Source: Hortaea werneckii
Taxonomy: Eukaryota; Ascomycota; Dothideomycetes; Mycosphaerellales; Teratosphaeriaceae
Length of the DNA stretch: 64,000 nt
Assembly (NCBI GenBank): GCA_037044905.1
Contig: JBAOKB010000020.1
Location: 1,736,001 to 1,800,000 of the forward strand
Reading direction: 5' to 3'
Part shown: positions 10,887-20,265 of the stretch, piece by piece
How positions within the stretch are numbered: the first letter of the stretch is position 1
How the letters are laid out: each line of letters opens with the position of its first letter
Position numbers and translations under genes: made by a program
Notes under the pieces: generated by a model
What the model was told of the DNA's origin: nothing
What the model saw: the letters and a program-made list of their open reading frames with translations, nothing else
The model's database searches: none

Positions 10887-12064
10887 ATGTGAGTAACCCC
10901 ACCAGAGATCGGCAGCGGTGAGCTGATAAGAGAGCTCCGAAACACAACCATACCTGATTGTGCCATACACGCCTTCAATACCACTGACCAGACCGTACTG
11001 ATGATGTCGCCGGCAGGAACATTGGCCGCTCCCATTCGATCCGCTCCAAGCGGAGCGAGACGGGCTCGCAATCCGCGCCCAAGCACCGCTTCGCCATGTC
11101 CTCGCTACGGGGCATGCAGCAGCCGGAGCTGTCCAAGAAGCTGTACAAGCTGATCAAGCAGCAGAACCACGTGATCGGCGCGTACGAGTCGGCAGGGCGC
11201 GAGTCGCAGGCGGTCGCGAGCCAGCTGAGCGACTGGGGCGAGAGCACCGAGGACGACGCGCTGAGCGACCTGAGCGACAAGCTGGGCGTCCTGCTCGCCG
11301 AGGTCGCGGAGCAGGAAGACGTGTTTGCGCAGAACTTGGAGGACTCCCGCGGCGTGTTGAAGCAGATTAGGAATACGGAGCAGAGCGTGCAGCCGAGCCG
11401 GAACCATAAACAGAAGGTGTGTAAAACGCTCAAGGGGAGACAGTGAGATAGTTGGGAAGAGCGAGGGGTTATGCGAACGATGAATGATAGAAATATGCTG
11501 ACCTTGTTCGGAAAGATCCAAGACGAGATCCAAAAGCTCAAATACAAAGAGCCCGAGTCGACCAAGCTCGTGACGCTGGAACAGGAACTCGTGCGCGCGG
11601 AAGCGCAGTCGCTCGTGGCCGAAGCGCAGCTCACGAACGTCACGCGACAGAAGTTCAAGGAGGCGTACGACGTGCACACAGCGGCCATCATCGAGCGTGC
11701 GGAGAAGCAGATTCTGCTGGCGCAGCAGGCGCGTCGTCTGGTCAGCATGCTGGACGACTCGCCGATCGTGCCGGGCGAGGAGCGTCCGGCGTTCGCGAAC
11801 GGGGAGGAGGCCCGCGAAGTGCTGAATGATGCCGAGGAGGGCCTTAGGAACTGGCAGCGTAGTACGGAGCCGATCCAGTCGACCGCCGGCAAAGTCGGCT
11901 CTAATGCCATGCCGTCCACCGCCGAGTCCGTCGAGGCCAACGAGCAAGCCATGCAGGTCGCGCAGGAGCGCGTCAATGCTGGGTCGGTCGATGGGACTAC
12001 GGAGTCGGTGCAGAGTAGCGAGAGAGCTGACCCACCGTACCCTACCGAACAGAACATGGCTTAG
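10887..12064 (+). CDS. PIL1: Eisosome core component, Pil1/Lsp1 family (BAR domain)
   Basis: Model join(10887..10888, 11017..11416, 11516..12064), 316 aa. The ATG is interrupted by an intron: exon 1 ends in AT (10887-10888) directly before donor GTGAGT, and exon 2 starts with G after GGCAG, giving MNIGRSHSIRSKRSE. Read unspliced, ATG would be followed at once by a TGA. The second intron (donor GTGTGT, branch GCTGACC, acceptor AAG at 11515) joins SVQPSRNHKQK to IQDEIQKLKYKEP, a hallmark Pil1/Lsp1 region; QELVRAEAQSLVAEAQL and DDSPIVPGEERPAF are also typical. The family forms the curved scaffold of eisosomes beneath the plasma membrane (MCC domains) and is a Pkh/Ypk kinase target in yeast. The Ser/Arg-rich N-terminus and Gln/Ser-rich tail flank the BAR domain. 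It could be either of the Pil1/Lsp1 paralogues, so the symbol marks the family. Confidence 0.9.
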
Positions 12065-13030
12065 ATGGGGACATGGACGACTTTCTGGGTGACTTTGAGA
12101 CTTGCGATGGAACTTTTGGAGAATGCGACTAATCGGTACCGTCCAGTTTGGAATGAAGTATGTCTGATGAAAATGAATGCTATGCCCACGCTCTCGCTCT
12201 CTCCTTTCGTCAATCTGACAACGTCCGCGAAAGCCTCGACACGCGGACGTCTCTTTCTTAGTGCCTCGTAGCCCCTGTTTTCCAACGTACTTCTCTAGCT
12301 GTGTACCACTGTCTGTACAAATGTCCAATCGTAGCCTCCGCAGCGCTTAAATTTGTCCATGTTTACAAACAGATTGGCGCAAAATCGCTACACCAGCCTT
12401 GACCTGGGACGTATCCTGCCACATGGCACACGATGAATAGTCCAATATTCTCAGTGAATGAAACGTGCTCGTTTTGAACGGATCGGCTTGGCTAAGTGCA
12501 CTTCCTGAAATCCTTCTGTGTGCCTAGATTACCTGCCCGCGAGCGTGCTGCTGGCGATGACAGGAGGGTGCCGCCAGCTCGGTGCCTCATGAAAGAAAAA
12601 CGATCTGAGGCCAGAAGGACAGACTCTTGTTCCAAATCCCCGGAGCAAGTCGGGCAGTGCAGTCGTCAGACTTGAATGCTCTCGCGATTCCCTTCTCTAC
12701 ATCTGACTCGATAACGGTTCTGGGGTTTATGTTCTAGAAACCCAGGCATTTTTTGCTGAGCGCTCGAAGCTGAGGCTGACTTTCCGCTGACGCCGCTGTG
12801 GCGATAGTCTGACTGCCGATGCTGACGATGGGGGTGACTCCCCTGGATGCCGTGGCATGCTGTCTGCGAAAGCTTTGTGTGGCGCTTGATTGAAGCCGGT
12901 TCCAAAGTTGGGCTCGAATCATGTATTCGACCGAAGAGGCCTTGCGCGTCTCCAAGATGGCCATCGCGGGTCGCAGAATCATCCCGAGAAATTTGACGGC
13001 GTTTTTTCCGTAGAATAATGTGTTCGTCTC
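12065..13030. other. Intergenic, about 1 kb, nothing recognised
   Basis: Between the tail-to-tail Pil1-family and MFS transporter genes. Short ORFs only. Confidence 0.5.
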
Positions 13031-14560
13031 TCAGTTCGGAATCTTGCTGTGGCCGTGCTTCTCACGCTGCAAAGCATACCAGGTTCCGACAATCGCCGCG
13101 GTAGAGCAAAGTAATGTGAAAGCGCAGAAAAGCTGGCAACCGACCCACGAGACAGGGAAGATGGCACCGCCGACAGGGGATCCGATCAAGATTCCGAGAG
13201 CACCGCAGAACATGTTGATGCCAAAGCGCGTGCCTATCGTAGCCATGTTGGTCGTGAAAGACGCGACGGCAGCTCCCTGCAAACTGACGAAAGCGCCTGA
13301 GCAGAATCCATACAAGAAACACCAGACAGCGAGGCCGGCTGTGCTCTCGGTGATGGCAATCCAACAAAATGCAAGCAAAGTTGCAGCGCCGGTGCACGCG
13401 GCTAGAACGTGAAGTGGGTGGAAGAATTTGTCGGCGATCAGACTGGGGAGGATACGTCCGGGAATCGAGCCGACGTTCATAATAATAAGCATGTAAAAAG
13501 AAAAGTCCATCCTGTGTTGAGCAGCGTACTGTTCGATGAAGAAATAAGGAATGTATTGCCCAACGAATCCAAAGAAGGTGGCCAGATTCATGATCCCGTA
13601 AGGGACCTCCTTGAGAAGCGCGAAGTCGAAAATCTTTCTCCGTCCTGGCGGTCTTGCCCGAGGTTTCATCACGACACATGGGATGGCCACAGTGACCAGA
13701 CAAATGAGGCCTATGATGCGCACCGTCCAGCCGAATCCGATCTTCTCCCGGGTGTTCTCGAAAATTAGAGGGTAAATGACGCCACCCAGTGAGCTGCCAG
13801 ACGCTGATAGACCCATGACCAACGCACGCTTCTTCGCAAAGTAGCTGGGCAAGATGGAGGTCGCAGTAATGAAGAGCGCGCCACCTCCCAGTCCACACAC
13901 GATGCCTTGCGCGAGGAGCAGCTGCCAGTACTCCTTGCAAAGACTGGTCATCATCAGGCCAAAGACGATGCAGAAGGCACCAAAGCACACCATCAACCTC
14001 GGCGAGCCAATGTCGAAAACGGGTCCCCAGGAGATCGGACTGGCGCAGAGAAGGAAACTGGTGAAAGTGCCGATCCAGGAGATCTGCGCATTAGATTTCC
14101 CTTCGAGGAGCGTGCTGACATAGTACGTCTGAAAGACACCGAAGGCATTGATCAGACCCCAGGTGTTGAAAAAGAGAAAATAGCCTCCGAGTACCTGCAG
14201 CCATGCGGTCGTACCTCCATCCGGGGGAGGTCCGCCGGGAGGGCCTTTCGGGGGTCCAGCTGAGGGCGGTGGGCTTTGCAAGTCGCCGAAGCCCTTGGGA
14301 GGGCCGAAAGGTGACACAGGCGGACCGTCATAGTGGGAAGGAGGGAAACGTGGCGATGCCACGGGCGTCTGGCCTGGGGACTCCGGCAACGAGGTAAGCT
14401 GCTGCGTCGACTCGCCAGCTGGTCCAAGGTTCCACGGGCGGAAGGAGTCTCTGCCGACGGAGTCTCTGCTGCTCATGGGCCGGTCGGATTTCCAGTCGTC
14501 GATGCTCTGAAACGTCGCCGTCGACTGGCTCGGCGTGTGCATCTGGTAGAAGGGCGGCAT
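13031..14560 (-). CDS. MFS transporter, monocarboxylate-transporter-like (MCH family)
   Basis: Single exon, 509 aa. A disordered Pro/Gly/Ser-rich N-terminal tail (about 110 residues) precedes about 12 hydrophobic helices starting at GGTTAWLQVLGGYFLFFNTWG, the typical opening of fungal MCT/MCH proteins. WGLINAFGVFQTYY, a GLGGGALFI helix and FGINMFCGALGILIGSPVGGAI further fit this branch. Yeast relatives include Mch5 (riboflavin uptake) and Mch proteins of unknown substrate; many fungal paralogues sit in metabolite clusters. It is a plasma-membrane carrier by family; substrate not predictable. Transcribed divergently from the NRPS-like gene with about 1.6 kb between them, so the two may share regulation, which is inference only. 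Confidence 0.9.
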   Translation of the reverse strand: MPPFYQMHTPSQSTATFQSIDDWKSDRPMSSRDSVGRDSFRPWNLGPAGESTQQLTSLPESPGQTPVASPRFPPSHYDGPPVSPFGPPKGFGDLQSPPPSAGPPKGPPGGPPPDGGTTAWLQVLGGYFLFFNTWGLINAFGVFQTYYVSTLLEGKSNAQISWIGTFTSFLLCASPISWGPVFDIGSPRLMVCFGAFCIVFGLMMTSLCKEYWQLLLAQGIVCGLGGGALFITATSILPSYFAKKRALVMGLSASGSSLGGVIYPLIFENTREKIGFGWTVRIIGLICLVTVAIPCVVMKPRARPPGRRKIFDFALLKEVPYGIMNLATFFGFVGQYIPYFFIEQYAAQHRMDFSFYMLIIMNVGSIPGRILPSLIADKFFHPLHVLAACTGAATLLAFCWIAITESTAGLAVWCFLYGFCSGAFVSLQGAAVASFTTNMATIGTRFGINMFCGALGILIGSPVGGAIFPVSWVGCQLFCAFTLLCSTAAIVGTWYALQREKHGHSKIPN

Positions 14561-16171
14561 GGCGGCGTGGATGGCTGCGCGTAGGCAGCGTTAAACCCAG
14601 CGCGTGTCGCGAACAAACGAATGGCGCGTCGCGAGTTAGACGAGCTCGAAAGAAGAATTTCAAGAGCAGACCCTCCAGCGCCCGCAAACGAGTGCAGTCG
14701 GGCGTGAAGACTCGCTGATGGGCGCGGAGAAGAATATTTTGTGATGAAGCGGAAGCTTCCTGTCCCCGAAGCCGAGAGACGATCAAAACGAGTGTCGAAA
14801 CAGAACAGACGACCAAAACAGCAACAGCGCTATCATCATGAACCAAAGGAGTGCGATAGGGCGACGGTGGTGGTCCCAGCGTACACGAGAAAGCGCGGCA
14901 GCCACTCACTCGTGCGAGGTCCCCGTAGTGGCCCACTGCGTACCAGGAGGTAGGTAGGGTACCGGCATCGGTCGCTTGGCAATGTTGAGTGCCGCCTGAG
15001 GAAAGCGGCCGGTGATGAATATGCATACATGCATTATCATTATCATTGATAACGCAACGCATGTTGGTGTGCACAAGACCAAGCACCTGTCAGAGCCGTG
15101 AAGGGGCGGAGGAATTCTGTTTTAAGCTTCATAGCTAAATTTCTGTAACGCATATCGCGTCTCGCGTTATGAGCGCTCCAAAATGTTTGTACTGTGGTTC
15201 GGTCCTGTTCCTTGCAGATGTGGCGTTCAGGCACAGCCCTGCGATTGGGGCCGGTTGTGACATGGCGGACCGTGCCGAAGGAGATCGGCTATAAGCCAAG
15301 AGGTTAAGACTTGCACCAAGGCAGGGCTCGGAAGACAAAGGCCGTTCCCGCTGCGCTCTCCTGCAGGACACAGCTGTCTTGCATATACAGGAGGAGCTTG
15401 TAAAGCGTTGGCGCCCGCCGCCAACACGCATGCGCTTGCCCATACCTGCTCGGCGCAATCTTCCATGGCCTCTCACTTCGCCGACTTAGCCTTCAGAAAG
15501 AATAGCCATCCATTCCCAGGGTACCCTGGCGTCGCTCGCAACGGCAGCGTTAGATTAAGGGGTACCGCTGGCGGCGGGGTTTCGGGCACGGGATGACGCC
15601 GCAGACGCGGCATTCGCCCTTTTACGGGCAGACGATGTACAGACTTTGCTTGGACAAAAACTTTTCGTTTAGGGGAAAAAGGAGAATCCTCCGCGCAGTC
15701 AGTGTGTCTGCACCGCCTAAGTCGTGGGCTTGGGTGCTCGTATCCTGGGTGAAATCAGTCCCCTTTTAGCATCGCCGTCGTCCTAGTCGCATCCATCGTG
15801 CTTCTAATTTTGCCGAGCGAGGCCCACAACGTGCGCGCGACTGCGTCCAAAGCTCTCTCCCTCTCTATCGCTTGTAAAATAAAGTGAAACGTCCCCTTTA
15901 TTAGGCGACACACCACCAAAGCACGTCTGTGTAAGGGGCCATCAGATCCAATAGGAGCGCCCGGCAACCAGGCGAACCCCCCCAACGCAGTGGAACTATC
16001 ATTGCCAAGTTACCCTATTCCTGTTCGTATCCTTTCGGGCTGCCAACTGTAGCCAAAACCCAATCTACAACATAAGCATATACCCAGTCCCTCCATTTCC
16101 AAATTTCTTTCCCGACCTCTACTGCCGTCCTTCTTTCCTAACGCTTGAATACCCCAGACTACTGCGGCACT
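14561..16171. other. Long divergent promoter region, about 1.6 kb
   Basis: Lies between the start codons of the MFS gene (minus) and the NRPS-like gene (plus). A pyrimidine-rich stretch precedes the NRPS-like ATG. No ORF, RNA gene or transposon remnant is convincing. Confidence 0.5.
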
Positions 16172-19100
16172 ATGGCTGCATCACAGGCTTCCGTGACATC
16201 TGGGCGGCCGTTGGAGGAATCTGAGAAGTCTGCCACTCACCTAGATCTTTGGCAGAAGTCTGTTCAGACGCGACCTAATGACATCGCATTGATCTCACGT
16301 CACCAAACCCCAGAGACTTTTCGCTGGGTTGGCAGTCCGTATCAAGATGCGGAATACGTCAAGTGGACATATGCAGACTTAGATCGAGGGGCCAGGCGGC
16401 TTGCGACTGCGCTCAACCGCCTCACACATGTCGAACGCCGACCAGTCGCCACCCTTCTCCGGACGTCAGCAGAATGGTGTCTATTCTACTGGGCGGCGGC
16501 ATATCTGCATTCGCCACTGGTCCCCATCAACCCTGCAACCGCCCCCAGGAGCGAAGAGATGTCGCACATGTTCGCCCTGACCAAGCCCGCCGTGGTCATC
16601 TGCGGCGACTCAGATCTTGCCAGCCAGCTGGAGCAGAGCCTAGGCGAGAAGGCTCTTTCAGATATTCCGGTCAGAGTGCTGGCCGAGAAGACCAACGACA
16701 AGACGACTGCCTCGTGGACTCAGCTCGCAGATGTCATGTCAGGAGACACAACGCCACCTGATACTCCTGAAGTCCTTCAGAGCGATGATACCACCATGAT
16801 TCTCTTCACCAGTGGCACTACTTCGCTACCCAAGCCTTGCCACCTCAGCAGCTTCATGTGCTTAAACGCTGCTCTGGGTGCCATGGAATCGCGAAGGATC
16901 GATCATAGCCACAAATTTGTCCAGCATCTGCCCAACTTCCACTCATACGGTGTAGGCTGGTCGCTTGGATTCTGGTGCGTTGGCGGCACCGTCATTCTGC
17001 CATCGGAGGCATTCGAGGCCCAGGCTTCCCTGGAATGCTTCAGCCTTTTCGGCGCTACACACATGAGCTTGGTCCCGACGACGGCTCAAGCAATCCTGGC
17101 CCATCCATATTTCGGTCAGGCCGACCTGAGCACGCTCGTGACCGTCGATGTTAGCGGTGCTGGTGTGCTTCCCAGTGTCATCAACGCCTGCTGGCAGAGT
17201 TTCAAGGTGCCGTCCTACAGCAGCTATGGCATGACTGAGAGTCCAAACACCATTATCTGGCCAGACAACGGCGAGTCTGTTGTCAGAAATGGCGAGGTTC
17301 TTGCCGGCAGCTGCGTGCGAGGAACGACGGTGAAGGTTTGCGAGCCTAACACTCGCAATGTTGTGGCTAGGGGTCAAATTGGCGAACTGCACAGCGGTGG
17401 CCCGCAAGTCATCCACGGCTACGCAGATCCGAATGTCAAGTCTGACAACTTTTACGTCGATGAAAACGGAACGCAATGGATCGTCACAGGCGATCAGGCC
17501 GTCATGGAGGAAGACGGTATGATCCGGATTTCGGGACGATATAAAGACATGATCATCCGTGGTGGTGAGAACATCTCTCCCGCGAGCATCGAGGACTATC
17601 TGAGGAGGCGACCAGGCGTTGCGTCTGCAGAGGTGATTGGCATTCCGGACGAAATGGCGGGCGAAGTACCAATTGCCATTATCACGACGAAGGCTGGCGA
17701 GAATGTGAACGCCAGTGAATTGAAGAACGATACTACAAAAGATCTGGGCTCTGCATTCTCACCGAAGATGGTCCTGCATCTCCAGAACGACTTGAAGATG
17801 GACGACTTCCCAAAGACCGCCTCCGGCAAGGTCCGAAAGGTCGAGCTGAGAGGCACTGTGCGCGAGTACGTCAAGAAGCTTGAGACCTCCGGAGTTGACA
17901 AGTCGGCCCCGACTGTAGAGTCTTTGATTCAGATCTGGCAGCGCATCAGCGGTACAGACACTCTGGACGGCGACACAATCATCGACTCCTTCGCCGATTC
18001 GCTTATGATGATGCAGCTATCTGGTACCGTCAAGAAGCAGCTTGGCCGTGACATCACTGTCGAGAACTTCAAGCGCTGCGAGACTCTGCAAGACCAGGCC
18101 AACTTGATTGATGCTACGCCGGACCTCGCCTCAAAGATTGCCGCCGCCCAGAAGCCCCAGCGTCAAGGGCCCCCATCTTTGGACGACATCCCGCACCTCA
18201 AGGGTGATTCATTTGCTTATGATTCAACGAAGGCACTTGTCAGCTCTACCATGTCCAAGGTCGGCCTCAGATGGAACGATGTAGAGGATGTTATGCCTCT
18301 GCCAGACTGGGATGCTATCTTCTGCCACCGCGCTCGGCCGTCGTCCTGGAATCTGCGCTTCAGCTGGCACGCACCTGTAAGCCGGGCTAGGCTCGAGGCA
18401 GCTGTCATGGAATCGCTGAAGTATCACCCCACGTTCCGTGCTATGGGCGTTATCGACGACGAAGACCGGACGCTTCTTATCACAGTGCGTGACTCGATGG
18501 AATGGCTGCGCGTGGCTATGACTTCTGGCCACCAAGTCCAGACCCCTGACGACCTGAAGACGCTTCTGCTTGAGCACCCAGTCTTGGACAATGCATCCAT
18601 GCCTGGACCGCTCGTTCGCATCCACATCGCAAGCGTAGAAAGCGACGGCACCTCCGGATTGGTGTTCGTGGGCTCGCATGCAACCAACGACATGAGCATG
18701 ACGAAGCTTTGGCTTGACGACGTTGCGAACCTGCTTACCGGCGAGGGTGCGCCTGTGCCTCACGCGCTCTTCAAAGACTACGCTAACGCTTTCTGGGCGC
18801 ATCGCGATGGTGCTGAGGCTGACAAGGGTATCAATTACTGGGCCACCAAGCACGCCGGCATTTCCACCACCCCAGAGTCTTCGTTCTGGCCACCCCAGAG
18901 ATCAGCCGAGTGGTTCAAGGGTGTCGATTCCGGTTGGACGCGCTGGGACGGTGGCAAGGCGAGGAAGGGGAGCGTAGCATCAGCCAGGAGGAGAAGCGCA
19001 GGGCCCAGAAGGGTGTGAGGAAGATGGTCAACGTGCAAGATCTCACGCGCTTGAAGTCGGAGCATGGCGTTCCCGTCTTCATGCTGGTCAAGGCCGCCAT

Positions 19101-19743
19101 TTGCCTCATGAACATCGCGAAGACCGGTGGCAAGGAAGCTATCTTCGGAACTATCAATGCCGCTCGTACTTGGCCTTTCGCAAGCGATTACTCTGGCCTG
19201 GAGAGGGAACAGTACAGCGGCAACCCATTGGACATTTCAGGGTGTACGACTGAGTACGTGCTCGATCGTGTGCCGGTGGGACAGAGCAAGAACGTGGTGC
19301 AGTTCATGCAGGACGTCACAAAGGACGAAGAGCAGAACAGCTCGTTCGCACACACGCCTTTCTTCCGCGTCGTCGATCGACTGCGGGATCCCCTATCTGC
19401 GGCCGACACCCGGACATTTGCTGATAGGGAGAGAGACGCTGAGGCGATCCTGCCGCTTATCCGGAGACAGTCTTTCAACTGGCTGCCGCAGCCGCCCAAC
19501 GCACAAGCTAACCCCAAGGGCCTGCGGTTCTTGGAAATGCTGACGCGGATGGACAACGGTCTGACCATTACCGGGTTCCTGATGGACGACAAGAAGTCTG
19601 TCGCGTTGAGCTTCGCCTGGGACGCCGAGCACATGTCATATCGCGAAGCAGAGAAGGCGATCGGCCAGCTAGCGGAGTTTGTGGATGTGCTGGGCAAGAG
19701 CGAGAGTTGGAATTTGTCTGTTGGTGAGGTCTTGAGATTGTAA
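16172..19743 (+). CDS. NRPS-like enzyme: adenylation - carrier - condensation-like, one frame break
   Basis: ATG at 16172 (MAASQASVTSG). Adenylation domain, about residues 30-580: LFTSGTTSLPKP (residues 211-222), YGMTES, VTGDQAV, GRYKDMIIRGGENISP and KTASGKVRK are the classic A3-A10 cores. A carrier domain follows with FADSLMMMQL; Ser610 is the expected phosphopantetheine site. The last 500 residues look like a condensation/acyltransferase domain: R-x-SWHAPVSRARLEAAVMESLKYHPTFRA, then SHATNDM (835-841) where HHxxxDG is expected, then NAARTWPF and YSGNPLDISGCTTEY. Between about 18950 and 19000 the frame jumps by one base: upstream it closes at 19018, downstream it is open to 19743. A single missing G in GGGG at 18967-18970 would explain it; with it the protein is about 1190 aa. 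No consensus intron fits (a GTGGTT donor at 18910 would delete conserved-looking residues). Product unknown. Confidence 0.8.
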
Positions 19744-20265
19744 TTCCCCGGCAAATGGGCAAAAATTGGGCGGGCAAAAAAAATTGGACTTAGGAATCTG
19801 TGTTTAAATATCTTGCGTGGCCATCAGGGCAAAGCGGTTGGCGTTTGCAACGGGATGGGATCGGTCTGGATATGATGGGCCGCCACAGTAGCGAATTGCT
19901 GGTGACTGTTGATTGGTTGGATTTCTAAGGCGTGTGTATTGTAATTGATATGTACATATACTAATATCTCGTCATGCTGTACGCTGAATCCGTCGTCCCA
20001 TATTCTGTCGTCTTCTTGCCTACATTGTAATATGTCGTTGTCCCGGCGAGCCCGGTCTGCTTGAAGTTGAAGCCTCCAGGCTCCAGCCCGACTGTCCAGC
20101 TGCACCTGTGGCGCAGTCCGGGGAAACTGCAGCCGCCACGCTGGAACATGTGAAGGCTGACGTCGCCGCTGCTGAAAACGTCGGAGCCTATAGGTGATGT
20201 CTGTTGACAGACCTCTCCTCCTTTCTTTGTCTTCCTCATCACATTCACTCACTTGACCTCCCACC
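19744..20265. other. Intergenic, promoter of SEC18
   Basis: Short ORFs only; lies between the NRPS-like stop and the SEC18 ATG at 20266, both on the plus strand. Confidence 0.5.

Noticed and set aside
10975..12328. Long minus-strand ORFs (360 and 407 codons) opposite the Pil1-family gene
   Set aside because: Antisense shadows of GC-rich, biased codons. Ser/Cys- or Arg/Leu-rich translations with no domain logic; the plus strand is clearly coding.
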